DNA of 64,000 nt from Rossellomorea aquimaris. GTDB lineage: Bacteria > Bacillota > Bacilli > Bacillales > Bacillaceae_B. Within the stretch, counting starts at the first letter, position 1. The number at the start of each line of letters is the position of its first letter. Made by a program: the position numbers and the translations under genes. This document shows positions 42,665 to 51,105 of this stretch, piece after piece. A model generated the notes under the pieces. The model did no database searches, was not told where the DNA came from, and saw nothing but the letters and a program-made list of their open reading frames with translations. Location of the stretch: the NCBI RefSeq assembly GCF_001877785.1, contig NZ_MINN01000161.1, forward strand, positions 62,001 through 126,000. The letters are read 5' to 3'.

Positions 42665-42749
42665 AGGTATATGGTAAAAAATTGAAACTTTTCCTCTTCG
42701 TAGTTCGTACATGTAAAAAACATCGTACTTCATACTGGAGGAGAATGCA

Positions 42750-43454
42750 GTGTATTTAACAGTTGATATAAACGAAGCAGGTTATGCAGGGAATACAAAT
42801 GTACTGAAGGATATCCGTTTCTCGGTCGGTCCGGGGGAGCTTGTCGGGCTAATCGGGCCGAACGGAGCGGGGAAAAGCTCGACGATCAAATCGATTATCG
42901 GGATCCTCAAACATGTGGGCGGAAAGGTGGAGGTGGGGGATTATGCGTATATCCCGGAGCGGCCGGTTTTTTACGACCGCCTGACGTTATGGGAGCATAT
43001 CGATTTTCTTCTTTCCACGCTCGACGTCCAGGAAGAGGAATTCAAGCTCGAGGCGAAGAGGCTGCTGGAGTTTTTTCAGCTGTCACAGCGGATCCACAAC
43101 TATCCGGAGAGTTTTTCAAAAGGGATGCAGCAGAAGGTGATGCTGATTCTTGCGTTCTTGAAAAAGCCTGATCTGTATATCATTGATGAACCGTTCATGG
43201 GGCTGGATCCGAATGCTGTGAAGAAGCTGCTGCAGCTGATCGATCATGAAAAGAAGCGCGGAGCCGGTATCCTGATGTCGACTCACGTGCTGGATACGGC
43301 CGAGAAAATTTGCGACCGGTTTGTCCTGATCTCGAACGGAAAGCTTGTGGTGCAGGGGAAATTGGAAGAGGTCCGGCGCGACAGCGGCCTGGAGGAAGGT
43401 TCATTGTTCGATTGTTTTGATCTGCTGACGGAGCGTGACAGTCATGCGGGCTAG
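42750..43454 (+). CDS. ABC transporter ATP-binding protein, YthP/EcsA-like
   Basis: The 234-residue ATPase has Walker A IGPNGAGKSST (about 35-45), signature FSKGMQQKVMLI (variant of LSGGQ), Walker B LYIIDEPFMGLDP and H-loop STHVLDTAE. The modified signature and the EcsB-type partner encoded next place it with YthP/EcsA rather than nutrient importers. Its substrate is unknown; Ecs-type systems affect secretion and intramembrane proteolysis. GTG 42750 follows GGAGGAGAATGCA. Confidence 0.85.
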   Translation: MYLTVDINEAGYAGNTNVLKDIRFSVGPGELVGLIGPNGAGKSSTIKSIIGILKHVGGKVEVGDYAYIPERPVFYDRLTLWEHIDFLLSTLDVQEEEFKLEAKRLLEFFQLSQRIHNYPESFSKGMQQKVMLILAFLKKPDLYIIDEPFMGLDPNAVKKLLQLIDHEKKRGAGILMSTHVLDTAEKICDRFVLISNGKLVVQGKLEEVRRDSGLEEGSLFDCFDLLTERDSHAG

Positions 43455-44583
43455 CACGTTGTTCAGGAGGAGGCTGACTGCAGAGCGGGGCTATCAATGG
43501 GGCGTTATGAAGACGGTCCTTGACTGGACGATCGTCGTTTATCTGGTCATCCCGGTGATGATCGCGGCTCCTTTTTTGTACGCGGATATGTGGGAGCACA
43601 GCGGTCTTTATTGGAGCGGGCGGCTTCCCTTCACCGTTTTATTTGTTCTCATTCTGCTGGTGACGGCCGGCGGGAATTTCAGGACCTATTTAATGGAGGC
43701 AGACCTTTTGTACCTCCTTCAGAAAAAAGAACTTCTTGTCCCTTTTAAACGTCTCGGGTTTTTATATTCGGCGGCGGGGTCGGTGATCCGGGTTATGGCT
43801 GCAGGTGTCATTGCGCTTCCTTTGTTCGCTGGTGAGTACGGGTTGACGGCTGTGGAGGTCCTGCCTTTGTTGGCAGCGGTGCTTGCTGTGAAGCTAGTTT
43901 TGATGACGGTGAAAAAGTTCATTTCTAAGGGATCGGTTATATTTGCGGTGTTCGTTCTGCTCACGGCTGGAGCAGTCGTTATGGTGACGAACGCGGCACC
44001 GGGATTGGCCGGCGTTTTTAGTCTTTTCATTTCGGCCGCGGTCATTTTCTATCATTTGAAACAGATGCCTCGCTCTGACCGATGGTTCATGAAAGAGATC
44101 GAAATCGAGAATCGCGAAAAGGTCAGGTATATCAAGCTGATTCTGACGTATTCGATGGAAGTGGAAAAGGAACCTGTCGACCAGAGGAACAGTCCGATCA
44201 TTATGTTCCGCGATTCGAAGCGGATTTTTAAAGGAGACCGCTCAAAAGAAGATGGTCTTCTGGAACTCGTGGTGAAGGGTTTTTTGCGAAGGAACTATTT
44301 GATGCTTTATATCCAGATGTTTTTCTTGACGCTGTCGGCGGTCATCGTGTTGCCGGTATGGCTGAAATGGATCGTCTTTGCAGGTTTCGTTTTTTTCATC
44401 CAATCGTGGCTGAAAAGCCTGTTCCAGAAAATGCTGGAAAGCCCGTTTTTCGCGGTAGTCCCTTATGACAAAAAGCTGGAAAATCCGGTCTGGGGGCGGT
44501 TTAGGAAACTGTTCGCCTTTCCGGTGATCGGCCTGGCGGGGGCAGCGGTGGTTTTATTCACGATCATCGGACTGATCAGCTGA
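43435..44583 (+). CDS. ABC transporter permease, YthQ/EcsB-like
   Basis: The 382-residue polytopic protein has RRRLTAERGYQWGVMKTVLDW at the N-terminus and repeated hydrophobic segments around 23-70, 100-190 and 285-380, as in EcsB. It overlaps the ATPase gene by 20 bases from GTG 43435; ATG 43444 is an alternative start. With the ATPase it forms a complete exporter-type ABC pair. Confidence 0.82.
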   Translation: MTVMRASTLFRRRLTAERGYQWGVMKTVLDWTIVVYLVIPVMIAAPFLYADMWEHSGLYWSGRLPFTVLFVLILLVTAGGNFRTYLMEADLLYLLQKKELLVPFKRLGFLYSAAGSVIRVMAAGVIALPLFAGEYGLTAVEVLPLLAAVLAVKLVLMTVKKFISKGSVIFAVFVLLTAGAVVMVTNAAPGLAGVFSLFISAAVIFYHLKQMPRSDRWFMKEIEIENREKVRYIKLILTYSMEVEKEPVDQRNSPIIMFRDSKRIFKGDRSKEDGLLELVVKGFLRRNYLMLYIQMFFLTLSAVIVLPVWLKWIVFAGFVFFIQSWLKSLFQKMLESPFFAVVPYDKKLENPVWGRFRKLFAFPVIGLAGAAVVLFTIIGLIS

Positions 44584-44659
44584 CGGGATTGGAGAATGGT
44601 AGAGTTTGAGGAGGCGGGGGTGAGGTGCCGGTGTATACCGAATGGTGTATCCTGACCTG

Positions 44660-44758
44660 CTATCACCCTTATATTAAACCAATTCGCCACATATATGGGG
44701 CCAGTCCTCACTTATGTTTAATATCTCGCACATATATTAGGTGCTCCCGCATTTAAAT
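44660..44758. repeat. Phased motif array R6, word CRCATATAT, about 20-21 bp period
   Basis: Five units, CACCCTTATAT, CGCCACATATAT, CTCACTTATG, CTCGCACATATAT and CCGCATTTAA, follow one another every 20-21 bp between convergent ythQ-like and rsfA genes. The word is less well conserved than in the other arrays. Confidence 0.5.
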
Positions 44759-44804
44759 CCGGGTCGTGAGGGTGAAACAAAAGGGAATCCCCCCCTTCCA
44801 CTAT

Positions 44805-44845
44805 AAAAGCCAGCACACCTTTTTCAAAAAAGGCATACTGGCTTG
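44805..44845 (-). terminator. Intrinsic terminator of rsfA
   Basis: On the minus strand AAGCCAG-TATG-CCTTTTTT...AAAAAGG-TGTG-CTGGCTT is followed by TTATAG. Confidence 0.65.
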
Positions 44846-44880
44846 GGAACCCTATTAAAAGGGGGGCTCACATATATAAG

Positions 44881-45699
44881 TTACTCTGCGACCTTCTCCA
44901 GGTTGCCGTTGCGGTCCATTTTGAAGCGCGGTGCTTTTGCTTCGCCCTCCTCATCGAACAGGACGAGCTTCCTGGCGCGGTTCATGATCTGCATGAGTGT
45001 TTCGTAATCTTCCTGCATCGTGACGGAGTTGGTTTCGAGCTCGGCGACTTTCTTTTCAAGCTCCTTGTTTTCTCTCCTAATCTCGGCGATTTCATGCTTC
45101 AATCTTTGATTCTCGATTTTTACGATATCCGAGTTCACGCTCGTCTGTGCCATGTTCTGCAGGAAAGCGATCACTTTTTCGAGTGTGACTTCCCCGCGAA
45201 GGCCTGACGGATTCACCATATGCTTACTGGCTGGTGCCTGCGGAGCGGCGGTTTGCTCTTCTGCTTCCACTGGAACTTCAGCTTCTGCCTGGGCGGCTTG
45301 CTGTGAAAGCTGCTCGGTTGCCGGTACATAATCCTCGAATTGGAACTCCATTTCTTCTTCCGCTTCTTCCATTGATAGAGACATAGCATCAAGCTCTTCC
45401 ATTGAAGGTGTAGGCGGCTTGTATAATAGCTTCTTCTTTCCGCCCTGATCTTTCCCCAGCAGGCGGTGGCGCTGTTTGCGCTGTTTTTTTGCAAGCTGCA
45501 GTGCTTTTTCATACTGGTGGCGCACCACTGCATTCCAGCGGAACCCGCAGGCTGCGGATGTGCGGTTCAGTTTATCCCCGACTTCTTCGAATGCGTTCAA
45601 CTGTGTGCTGCCTTCGCGTACATGGCGCAGGACCGTTTCGGCTAAAAGCAGATCGTTTTCTTCGGTCCAGGCATCCTGTCTTGTTTTCATCATTCTCAT
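44881..45699 (-). CDS. rsfA: RsfA family prespore-specific transcription factor
   Basis: The 272 aa begin with a Myb/SANT-like DNA-binding domain (RQDAWTEENDLLLAETVLRHVREGSTQLNAFEEVGDKLNRTSAACGFRWNAVVR). An acidic, Glu/Ala/Pro-rich middle and a C-terminal coiled coil (IVKIENQRLKHEIAEIRRENKELEKKVAELE) follow. RsfA is made under SigF and tunes forespore transcription in B. subtilis, where it also neighbours ywfO. The start is uncertain between 45699 and 45690; the former is better spaced from GGGAG. Confidence 0.88.
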   Translation of the reverse strand: MRMMKTRQDAWTEENDLLLAETVLRHVREGSTQLNAFEEVGDKLNRTSAACGFRWNAVVRHQYEKALQLAKKQRKQRHRLLGKDQGGKKKLLYKPPTPSMEELDAMSLSMEEAEEEMEFQFEDYVPATEQLSQQAAQAEAEVPVEAEEQTAAPQAPASKHMVNPSGLRGEVTLEKVIAFLQNMAQTSVNSDIVKIENQRLKHEIAEIRRENKELEKKVAELETNSVTMQEDYETLMQIMNRARKLVLFDEEGEAKAPRFKMDRNGNLEKVAE

Positions 45700-45824
45700 C
45701 TCAACTCCCAACTTTTACTTGAAATTTGTTCGTTGGTAAAAGGATGGGCAGTTTTATAGATTTTTATACGAATATGTTAAAAATTTTTTGAAGTTGGTAG
45801 TTTCGTTGTGCGGTTCTTTGAATG

Positions 45825-46144
45825 CCGCTTATTGATTTCCGTGCAGGACTACGCTTTCCGCGGGCGGCCGGTGAGCACCATTTTTTTGATTGTACCTTAC
45901 ATCGCCGCTATTGATTTCCGTGGAAGACTACGCTTTCCGCGGGTGACCCGTGAGCCTCCTGCCTTTTTCATCGGGGGAGGAACTGTCCAGCTGCAGGGCT
46001 TAGAGGCACATGTCATAAGTCAAACCGGCCAAGAAGGCAAAGAACGCCTTCGTGACCGATTCGCCTTATGCCACACGCCTCTGAGCAAAGCCCCTCCGCT
46101 TTTCTAATAGGAGTCTTCGTCTTCCACTCCAATCAAACGCTGGA
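45825..46144 (-). repeat. Family B repeat, copy B4, with a duplicated end
   Basis: It carries two successive copies of the CGCTTTCCGCGGG end (near 45850 and 45930), then the CTGTCCAGCTGCAGGGCTTAG core and the ATAGGAGTCTTCGTCTTCC end. The outer TTGATT/AATCAA pairing is kept. It fills most of the gap between rsfA and the DUF1450 gene. Confidence 0.7.
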
Positions 46145-46348
46145 TTCGTTTGATACAATGGGTCCACCTTAAATAATAATGAAATATCTTCCTTCTCAAA
46201 TGCATCTATAAAACCCTGCTGGAGGGAAGAATAGTCTCCACAACCTGGAAACGTCGCTCTCTTGCAAATCGCTTCAGAAAACTGTATTCTAGAAATCGAT
46301 GTTTGTATGAAAATAATTGATTCGATAGATAGAAAGGGTTGTTGGCAG

Positions 46349-46573
46349 GTGGCAAACGAATTCAGGGTTTGCGATGATTGTCAGGCCGTGAACTTAAAGA
46401 CTTTGATTCCGAAATTAAAAGAGATGGACCCGGACGCACCAATCGATATTGCGTGTCAGTCCTATTGTGGTCCAGGACGCAAAAAGACATTCGCCTTTGT
46501 CAATAATCGTCCGGTAGCGGCATTGACGGAAGAAGAATTAATGGAAAAGATCGAAAAGAAATTGAAGAAATAA
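46349..46573 (+). CDS. DUF1450 (YuzB-like) protein
   Basis: The 74-residue protein has three to four cysteines in the DUF1450 pattern ([50 protein letters not shown]). This suggests a small thioredoxin-like or metal-binding fold. The function is unknown. GTG 46349 follows AAAGGG at a long distance, and the true start could differ by a few codons. Confidence 0.78.
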   Translation: MANEFRVCDDCQAVNLKTLIPKLKEMDPDAPIDIACQSYCGPGRKKTFAFVNNRPVAALTEEELMEKIEKKLKK

Positions 46574-46585
46574 ATGCGTGGTACA

Positions 46586-46618
46586 GCAAACTTCCTTTGA
46601 GGGAGTTTTTTCTTTTCC
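46586..46618 (+). terminator. Intrinsic terminator of the DUF1450 gene
   Basis: AAACTTCC-TTTGA-GGGAGTTT is followed by TTTCTTTT. The next 300 bp, up to the ywfO promoter region, show nothing recognisable. Confidence 0.65.
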
Positions 46619-46905
46619 CTTTTAAACCGGTGAAAGCCCTCCATTACATGCGCGAAACGGCCGATGATTCAGGTCCATGCCGGAGATTGGTTTAAAAAGG
46701 TTTACGCGTCCCCCTGGAAGGAAATATTTAAGGGATGGAGAAGTATTGGAGAGAGCATGAAAATGTTTGTCAAGATGGTTAGAAAGCTGAAATTTTTTTG
46801 AGGGTGACGGAGTGCCCGGTGTGCGTTGTTCAGGGGACATTTTTATATTTTTTTCGACAAAATTCGAGATGAATGCCGGGTACAAAGTCGCTATAATAGA
46901 AATAT

Positions 46906-46911
46906 GCTAGT
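46906..46911 (+). promoter_or_regulatory. Probable -10 box of ywfO
   Basis: TATAAT lies about 19 bp upstream of the start codon, downstream of TTCGACAAAATTCG; the -35 hexamer is weak. The short distance implies a short leader. Confidence 0.4.
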
Positions 46912-46929
46912 TTAGGAAGAGGGTAGAAG

Positions 46930-48231
46930 ATGGAGTATTCCAAGCAGAAATTACATGAAGAAAAAGTATTCAAAGACCCTGTTCATCGGTATGTTCATGT
47001 AAAGGACCGCGTGATTTGGGATCTCATCGGGACGAAGGAGTTCCAGCGCCTCAGACGGGTCAGGCAGCTCGGTACGACGTATTTGACCTTCCACGGGGCG
47101 GAGCACAGCCGCTTCAACCACTCCCTCGGTGTTTACGAAATCATCCGCCGCATCGTGGATGATGTCTTTGATGGACGTCCGGAATGGGATCAGGAGGAAC
47201 GTCTTCTTTCCCTGTGTGCAGCCCTGCTCCATGACCTCGGCCACGGGCCTTTTTCACATTCGTTTGAAAAGGTGTTCCACCTCGATCATGAGCATTTCAC
47301 GCAGGCGATCATTTTGGGCGACACCGAAGTGAATGGGGTCCTTACGAAAGTCGGGAAGGATTTTCCGAAGCATGTAGCGGAGGTCATCGCAAAGACCTAT
47401 GAGAACAAGCTTGTCGTCAGCCTGATTTCGAGCCAGATCGATGCCGACCGCATGGATTACTTGCAGCGCGATGCCTATTTTACGGGAGTGAGCTACGGAC
47501 ATTTCGACATGGAACGCATCATGCGCGTGATGAGGCCGCGTGAAGATCAGGTCGTGATCAAGCAGAGCGGGATGCATGCCGTCGAGGATTACATCATGAG
47601 CCGCTATCAGATGTACTGGCAGGTCTACTTCCATCCAGTGACACGCAGTGCGGAAGTGATCCTGACGAAGATTTTACATAGAGCGAAGGAGCTTCATGAA
47701 ACGGGATACTCTTTCAAGCAGAAGCCCCTTCATTTTTACTCGCTTTTTACAGGAAGCGTCGCACTTCAGGATTATTTGAAGCTCGATGAATCGGTGATCA
47801 TGTATTATTTTCAAATCTGGCAGGAAGAAGAGGACGGAATCCTGCGCGATTTATGCGAGAGATTCATGAACCGCAACCTCTTCAAATACGTGGAATTTGA
47901 TCCGGCGAAGGAATACAAGAAGCACAGTGAGCTAGAGACCCTGTTTAAAAAAGCAGGCATCGACCCCGAGTATTATCTGGTGGTGGACTCATCTTCTGAT
48001 CTTCCGTACGATTTCTACCGGCCTGGTGAGGAAGAGGAACGACTTCCAATTCATCTTTTAATGAGAAACAACGAGCTTCGGGAGCTCTCGAGGGAATCGG
48101 ATATCGTCGATTCCATCTCGGGCAAGCGCAGAACCGACCATAAATTATACTATCCAGTGGATTTACTATACGACGAATCAACGAAGAAGAATATAAAGAG
48201 ACAGATACGGACGATTCTGGAACTTTCTTAG
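46930..48231 (+). CDS. ywfO: YwfO, HD-domain phosphohydrolase
   Basis: The 433-residue dNTPase-like protein has an HD domain: the first histidine is in FHGAEHSRFNHSLGVYE (about 54-70), the HD pair is in ALLHDLGHGPFSHSFE (about 97-112), and a later aspartate is in SSQIDADRMDYLQRDAYFTGVSYG. Relatives are SAMHD1/dGTPase-type enzymes; B. subtilis YwfO has been reported to hydrolyse nucleoside triphosphates. It is followed by ywgA, as in B. subtilis. Confidence 0.9.
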   Translation: MEYSKQKLHEEKVFKDPVHRYVHVKDRVIWDLIGTKEFQRLRRVRQLGTTYLTFHGAEHSRFNHSLGVYEIIRRIVDDVFDGRPEWDQEERLLSLCAALLHDLGHGPFSHSFEKVFHLDHEHFTQAIILGDTEVNGVLTKVGKDFPKHVAEVIAKTYENKLVVSLISSQIDADRMDYLQRDAYFTGVSYGHFDMERIMRVMRPREDQVVIKQSGMHAVEDYIMSRYQMYWQVYFHPVTRSAEVILTKILHRAKELHETGYSFKQKPLHFYSLFTGSVALQDYLKLDESVIMYYFQIWQEEEDGILRDLCERFMNRNLFKYVEFDPAKEYKKHSELETLFKKAGIDPEYYLVVDSSSDLPYDFYRPGEEEERLPIHLLMRNNELRELSRESDIVDSISGKRRTDHKLYYPVDLLYDESTKKNIKRQIRTILELS

Positions 48232-48354
48232 AAAAAGGCTGTATGGGTGAATGGCTCGCGCGATCGGTGCGCGGGCATCATCTGCAGGACAGCCCCGACA
48301 CCTATGCCAACGGAGAATCGCTTATGCAATACTAGGAGTAGGAGATGACGTACA

Positions 48355-48864
48355 TTGTTGAAAGAACATGCAAAACTGATGAGTGCCTTTTTAGCGTCCG
48401 GCGAAGTGGTGGGGAGGAAGAAGCTGCAGAAGATGATCTTCATCGCCAAGAAGCTCGCTTTCCCGTTTCAGGAAAAATTCCAATTTCATTTTTACGGCCC
48501 TTATTCGGAGGAGCTGACCCTGCGCGTCGAGGAACTTTGCAATATGGGGTTCATCTCGGAGGTGCGCGAGAAAAAGGGCGGCTATTACCAGTACCGCTAC
48601 ACCGTCACGAAGGAAGGGGAAGAATTCCTTTCACTCTATGAAAAGGACATTCCGTCCCTGAAGGATTGCCTTACGGACATGAACACGCAGTCTGCACGCT
48701 TTTTGGAGCTTGTTTCAACGGTTTTATATTTTGATAATCTTACTAAAGAAGAAGTCTGCGAGAAGGTCTTCACGCTAAAGAGCAAGCAGAAGTATACGGA
48801 AGAAGAAATCGATGAGGCGTTTGCCTATATCGACGGGTTGAAGAAGCTGAAGGTTGTTCAATAA
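48355..48864 (+). CDS. ywgA: YwgA family protein
   Basis: The 169-residue cytosolic protein has MLKEHAKLMSAFLASGEVVGRKKLQKMIFIAKKLAFPF at the N-terminus, a winged-helix-like YGPYSEEL segment and a helical C-terminus. The gene order ywfO-ywgA is conserved. The molecular function is unknown. TTG 48355 follows GGAGATG by about 8 bases; the next codon is also TTG. Confidence 0.85.
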   Translation: MLKEHAKLMSAFLASGEVVGRKKLQKMIFIAKKLAFPFQEKFQFHFYGPYSEELTLRVEELCNMGFISEVREKKGGYYQYRYTVTKEGEEFLSLYEKDIPSLKDCLTDMNTQSARFLELVSTVLYFDNLTKEEVCEKVFTLKSKQKYTEEEIDEAFAYIDGLKKLKVVQ

Positions 48865-48980
48865 TTGGATGAAGGGCTGCTCTTAGAGGAAGGGCGGTCT
48901 TTTTATTTGGTTTGGGGAGTGAAGCTCAGGCGGATGCCGTTTATGGATGGCGGTTTTGTGGCAGGGGCTGGGAACTTATT

Positions 48981-49070
48981 TATGCTGACAAATCGGGAAG
49001 ATATGCTGAACAATTTTCGTTTATGCTGAATTTTTTCTTTTTATGCTGAAAAAATAAGATATATGCTTAA
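48981..49070. repeat. Phased motif array R7, word TATGCTGAA, 20-21 bp period
   Basis: TATGCTGA has its first G at 48984, 49005, 49025, 49045 and 49065 (last unit TATGCTTAA), steps 21, 20, 20 and 20. The bases between words vary. It lies between convergent ywgA and the tautomerase gene. Confidence 0.78.
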
Positions 49071-49118
49071 TTTACCTTTAATTGGAAATTTCGCAGCCCA
49101 TCCCCTGTCCAAAATAAA

Positions 49119-49141
49119 AACACCCTCCAATCAAGGGTGTC
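49119..49141 (-). terminator. Intrinsic terminator of the tautomerase gene
   Basis: On the minus strand ACACCCT-TGATTGG-AGGGTGT is followed by TTTTATTTT. Confidence 0.85.
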
Positions 49142-49149
49142 TCACAAAC

Positions 49150-49335
49150 CTACTGATCACTCAATCTCTTCCCGCCGACGGCGTAGTGGCCTTTTGTCAT
49201 TTCTTCGATGAAGACGACGATTTTGTCTTCGGCGGCGCCGGTTGTTTCGCTGACGGACCGGGTGACTTTTTCGACGAGTGCTTTCTTTTGGTCTTCTGAA
49301 CGTCCTTCAAGCATTTTTACGGTTACGTAAGGCAT
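49150..49335 (-). CDS. ywhB: 4-oxalocrotonate tautomerase family protein YwhB (DmpI-type)
   Basis: The 61-residue tautomerase has the catalytic N-terminal proline (MPYVTVKMLEGRSEDQKKALVEKVT) and the conserved arginine and C-terminal ENW-equivalent region (YAVGGKRLSDQ). It forms a small homo-hexamer that tautomerises 2-hydroxydienoates; its physiological substrate in bacilli is unknown. It is located as in B. subtilis, divergent from ywhC. Confidence 0.9.
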   Translation of the reverse strand: MPYVTVKMLEGRSEDQKKALVEKVTRSVSETTGAAEDKIVVFIEEMTKGHYAVGGKRLSDQ

Positions 49336-49502
49336 TATGATTCGCTCCTTATCCTTGATTTTGATACAATCGTGGGTAGAACCCCATCTTTACTGTAATC
49401 CTGCGGGGGCGGGGAAGCAAGCGTAAGTTGAAAGTCATGAGCAGGACTTTTTCTGTATACTATTGAATAAGAAAGTAAACCATTTTTAAAGGAGTACATA
49501 GT

Positions 49503-50186
49503 TTGGATACTTTTCGCAGTTTTTTTGAATCTATTTCGGTCTTTTCGCTTGAAGAGCTTCCGTTTGTGGTCATTGCATTGGTGCTCGCCTTCACGGTCCA
49601 TGAGTTTGCCCATGCGTATGTGGCCTATAAATTCGGGGACACGACAGCGAAGGATCAGGGAAGGCTGACGCTGAATCCTGTTCAGCATCTTGATCCTTTC
49701 GGGACAATCCTGATCCTGATTGCAGGTTTCGGTTGGGCGCGGCCGGTTCCCGTGATGCGTTCGCGCTTCAAGAACCCGCGGCTTGCGGGCATTCTCGTCT
49801 CGGCTGCAGGACCGCTGAGCAACTTCCTGATTGCCTTCATCGCGTTCGGCCTGTTTTATTTCTTTGTCGGTGTGACGGGAGGCGGGATTCCTCCGTTCGT
49901 GATCGACCTTCTTCAGATGATCGTCGAACTGAATATCCTTCTGTTTGTGTTTAACCTGCTGCCATTTCCTCCACTTGACGGCTACCGGATCATCGAGGAT
50001 CTGTCGCCGCCGAATGTGAGGGTGAAAATGAGCAAGTTTGAACAATACGGCATCCTGCTGTTTCTGATCCTGGTAATCACACCGCTTGACCAATACACGA
50101 TCTGGCCGTTTCTGAATACAGGCATGAGTGCGACCGGTCAGGCATTCAGCACGATTTACGGAACAATCTTTTCAATTTTTAGCTAA
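49503..50186 (+). CDS. ywhC: Site-2 protease family (M50) membrane peptidase YwhC
   Basis: The 227-residue polytopic zinc peptidase has the HExxH site in TVHEFAHAYVAYKFGD (about 31-46) and the third-ligand motif NLLPFPPLDGYRI (about 153-165). It belongs to the Rip family of intramembrane or membrane-proximal proteases; the substrate is unknown. TTG 49503 follows AAAGGAG at a 9-10 base distance. Confidence 0.88.
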   Translation: MDTFRSFFESISVFSLEELPFVVIALVLAFTVHEFAHAYVAYKFGDTTAKDQGRLTLNPVQHLDPFGTILILIAGFGWARPVPVMRSRFKNPRLAGILVSAAGPLSNFLIAFIAFGLFYFFVGVTGGGIPPFVIDLLQMIVELNILLFVFNLLPFPPLDGYRIIEDLSPPNVRVKMSKFEQYGILLFLILVITPLDQYTIWPFLNTGMSATGQAFSTIYGTIFSIFS

Positions 50187-50201
50187 AAGGAGTGAGTTTC
50201 G

Positions 50202-50708
50202 ATGGAAAAGAAAAAGAACATCGGATTCAATATCATAAAAAGTGACCCGACGGACGGCCACGGGGGCTTCGGTGTCGGATCGCTGAGCCTTGATAATGTT
50301 TCTCCTGTCATGATCGATGTCGAAGAAGGGGAAGCGACGATCGAGATCGGGGCGATGCATGCGCGGAGCCCGATGGAACGAGGGATCAAATTCACGAACA
50401 ACCGCGAGGATTCGGCCGGCGGCAAGCCGTACTGGCTGATCTGGGTTACGATCGACCGCACCGATGAAGGCCCTTATTATGCAGGGGTGACAGCCTGTGA
50501 AATGGTCATGAACCGTGAAAAGCGCAGAGGCTACAAGTCGATGCCTGAGCACGTGAATCATATGGATAAATCCATCAAGCGTCACATCATCGTCGATCAT
50601 ATGGACGATAAGTCAAAGGGAATCCTTACAGACTTCCTGAAAAATCACGACCAGGGCATGTGGGACCGTTCCAAGCCTGAACTGAAGGAAGCACTGAAAG
50701 CTGAATAA
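50202..50708 (+). CDS. ywhD: YwhD family protein
   Basis: The 168-residue cytosolic protein has the YwhD pattern (KNIGFNIIKSDPTDGHGGFGVGSLSLDNVSPVMIDVEEGEATIEIGAMHARSPMERGIKF). The function is unknown. It starts 15 bp after ywhC, behind AAAAGGAG, and is co-transcribed with it. Confidence 0.9.
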   Translation: MEKKKNIGFNIIKSDPTDGHGGFGVGSLSLDNVSPVMIDVEEGEATIEIGAMHARSPMERGIKFTNNREDSAGGKPYWLIWVTIDRTDEGPYYAGVTACEMVMNREKRRGYKSMPEHVNHMDKSIKRHIIVDHMDDKSKGILTDFLKNHDQGMWDRSKPELKEALKAE

Positions 50709-50712
50709 ATGG

Positions 50713-50764
50713 AAGAGTCTGTCCTTCACTGCGGGAACGCAGCGGGGGACGGACTTTTTATTTT
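50713..50764 (+). terminator. Intrinsic terminator of ywhC-ywhD
   Basis: GTCTGTCC...GGACGGAC, with an inner CTGCG/CGCAG stem, is followed by TTTTTATTTT. Confidence 0.85.
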
Positions 50765-50824
50765 CGACAAAATTCTTAATTTGTGAACAAATTGTGACAT
50801 TTATTTGAAAGTGACTTTCACATC

Positions 50825-50922
50825 TTGTACTCCTGTTGGAAAAAAAGTACACTTAAAGCACAGTTTGCACATAAACTAGGACATGAAAGACCCCGGGTTC
50901 GCACAAGCCCGGGGTTTTTCGT
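50825..50922 (+). ncRNA. Candidate small RNA with its own promoter and terminator
   Basis: TTGTAC (50825-50830) and TACACT (50848-50853) are 17 bp apart, a good SigA promoter. About 35 bp after the expected start, CCCCGGG-TTCGCACAAG-CCCGGGG is followed by TTTTTC (50891-50919). No start codon with a ribosome site lies between, and there is no rightward gene downstream. The product would be about 60 nt. TGAAAGTGACTTTCA, a dyad just upstream of the -35, may be an operator. Confidence 0.5.
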
Positions 50923-50932
50923 TTTAATAGAT

Positions 50933-51104
50933 GGCTGTTTTCTAAAAGATTGTTGCTCTTCGTAAATAGGCTTGTAACCTGAATGCAGCTTGTGGACGTG
51001 CTCTTTTCGGACTCAAGTTTAAACCAGAGAAGGACGGACAACCCGAAAATACCCAAGTTCCGGTATTTTCTTGTCTGTTTAGCAACAAAGTTTACGAAAA
51101 GAGC
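50933..51104 (-). mobile_element. Family A MITE-like repeat, copy A4, at the ctaG stop codon
   Basis: The plus strand runs GGCTGTTTTC ... GAAAAGAGC, with inner AGCAACAAAG and CGGTATTTTCTTGTCTG hairpin arms as in A1 but reversed. Flanking 9-mers TTAATAGAT and TTTATAGAT differ at one base. The right copy contains the ctaG stop codon on the minus strand. Confidence 0.78.
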
Positions 51105-51105
51105 T

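Noticed and set aside
49335-50093. A 252-codon minus-strand frame opposite ywhC
   Set aside because: ywhC is a clear M50 peptidase with its zinc motifs; the antisense frame has no motif or ribosome site.
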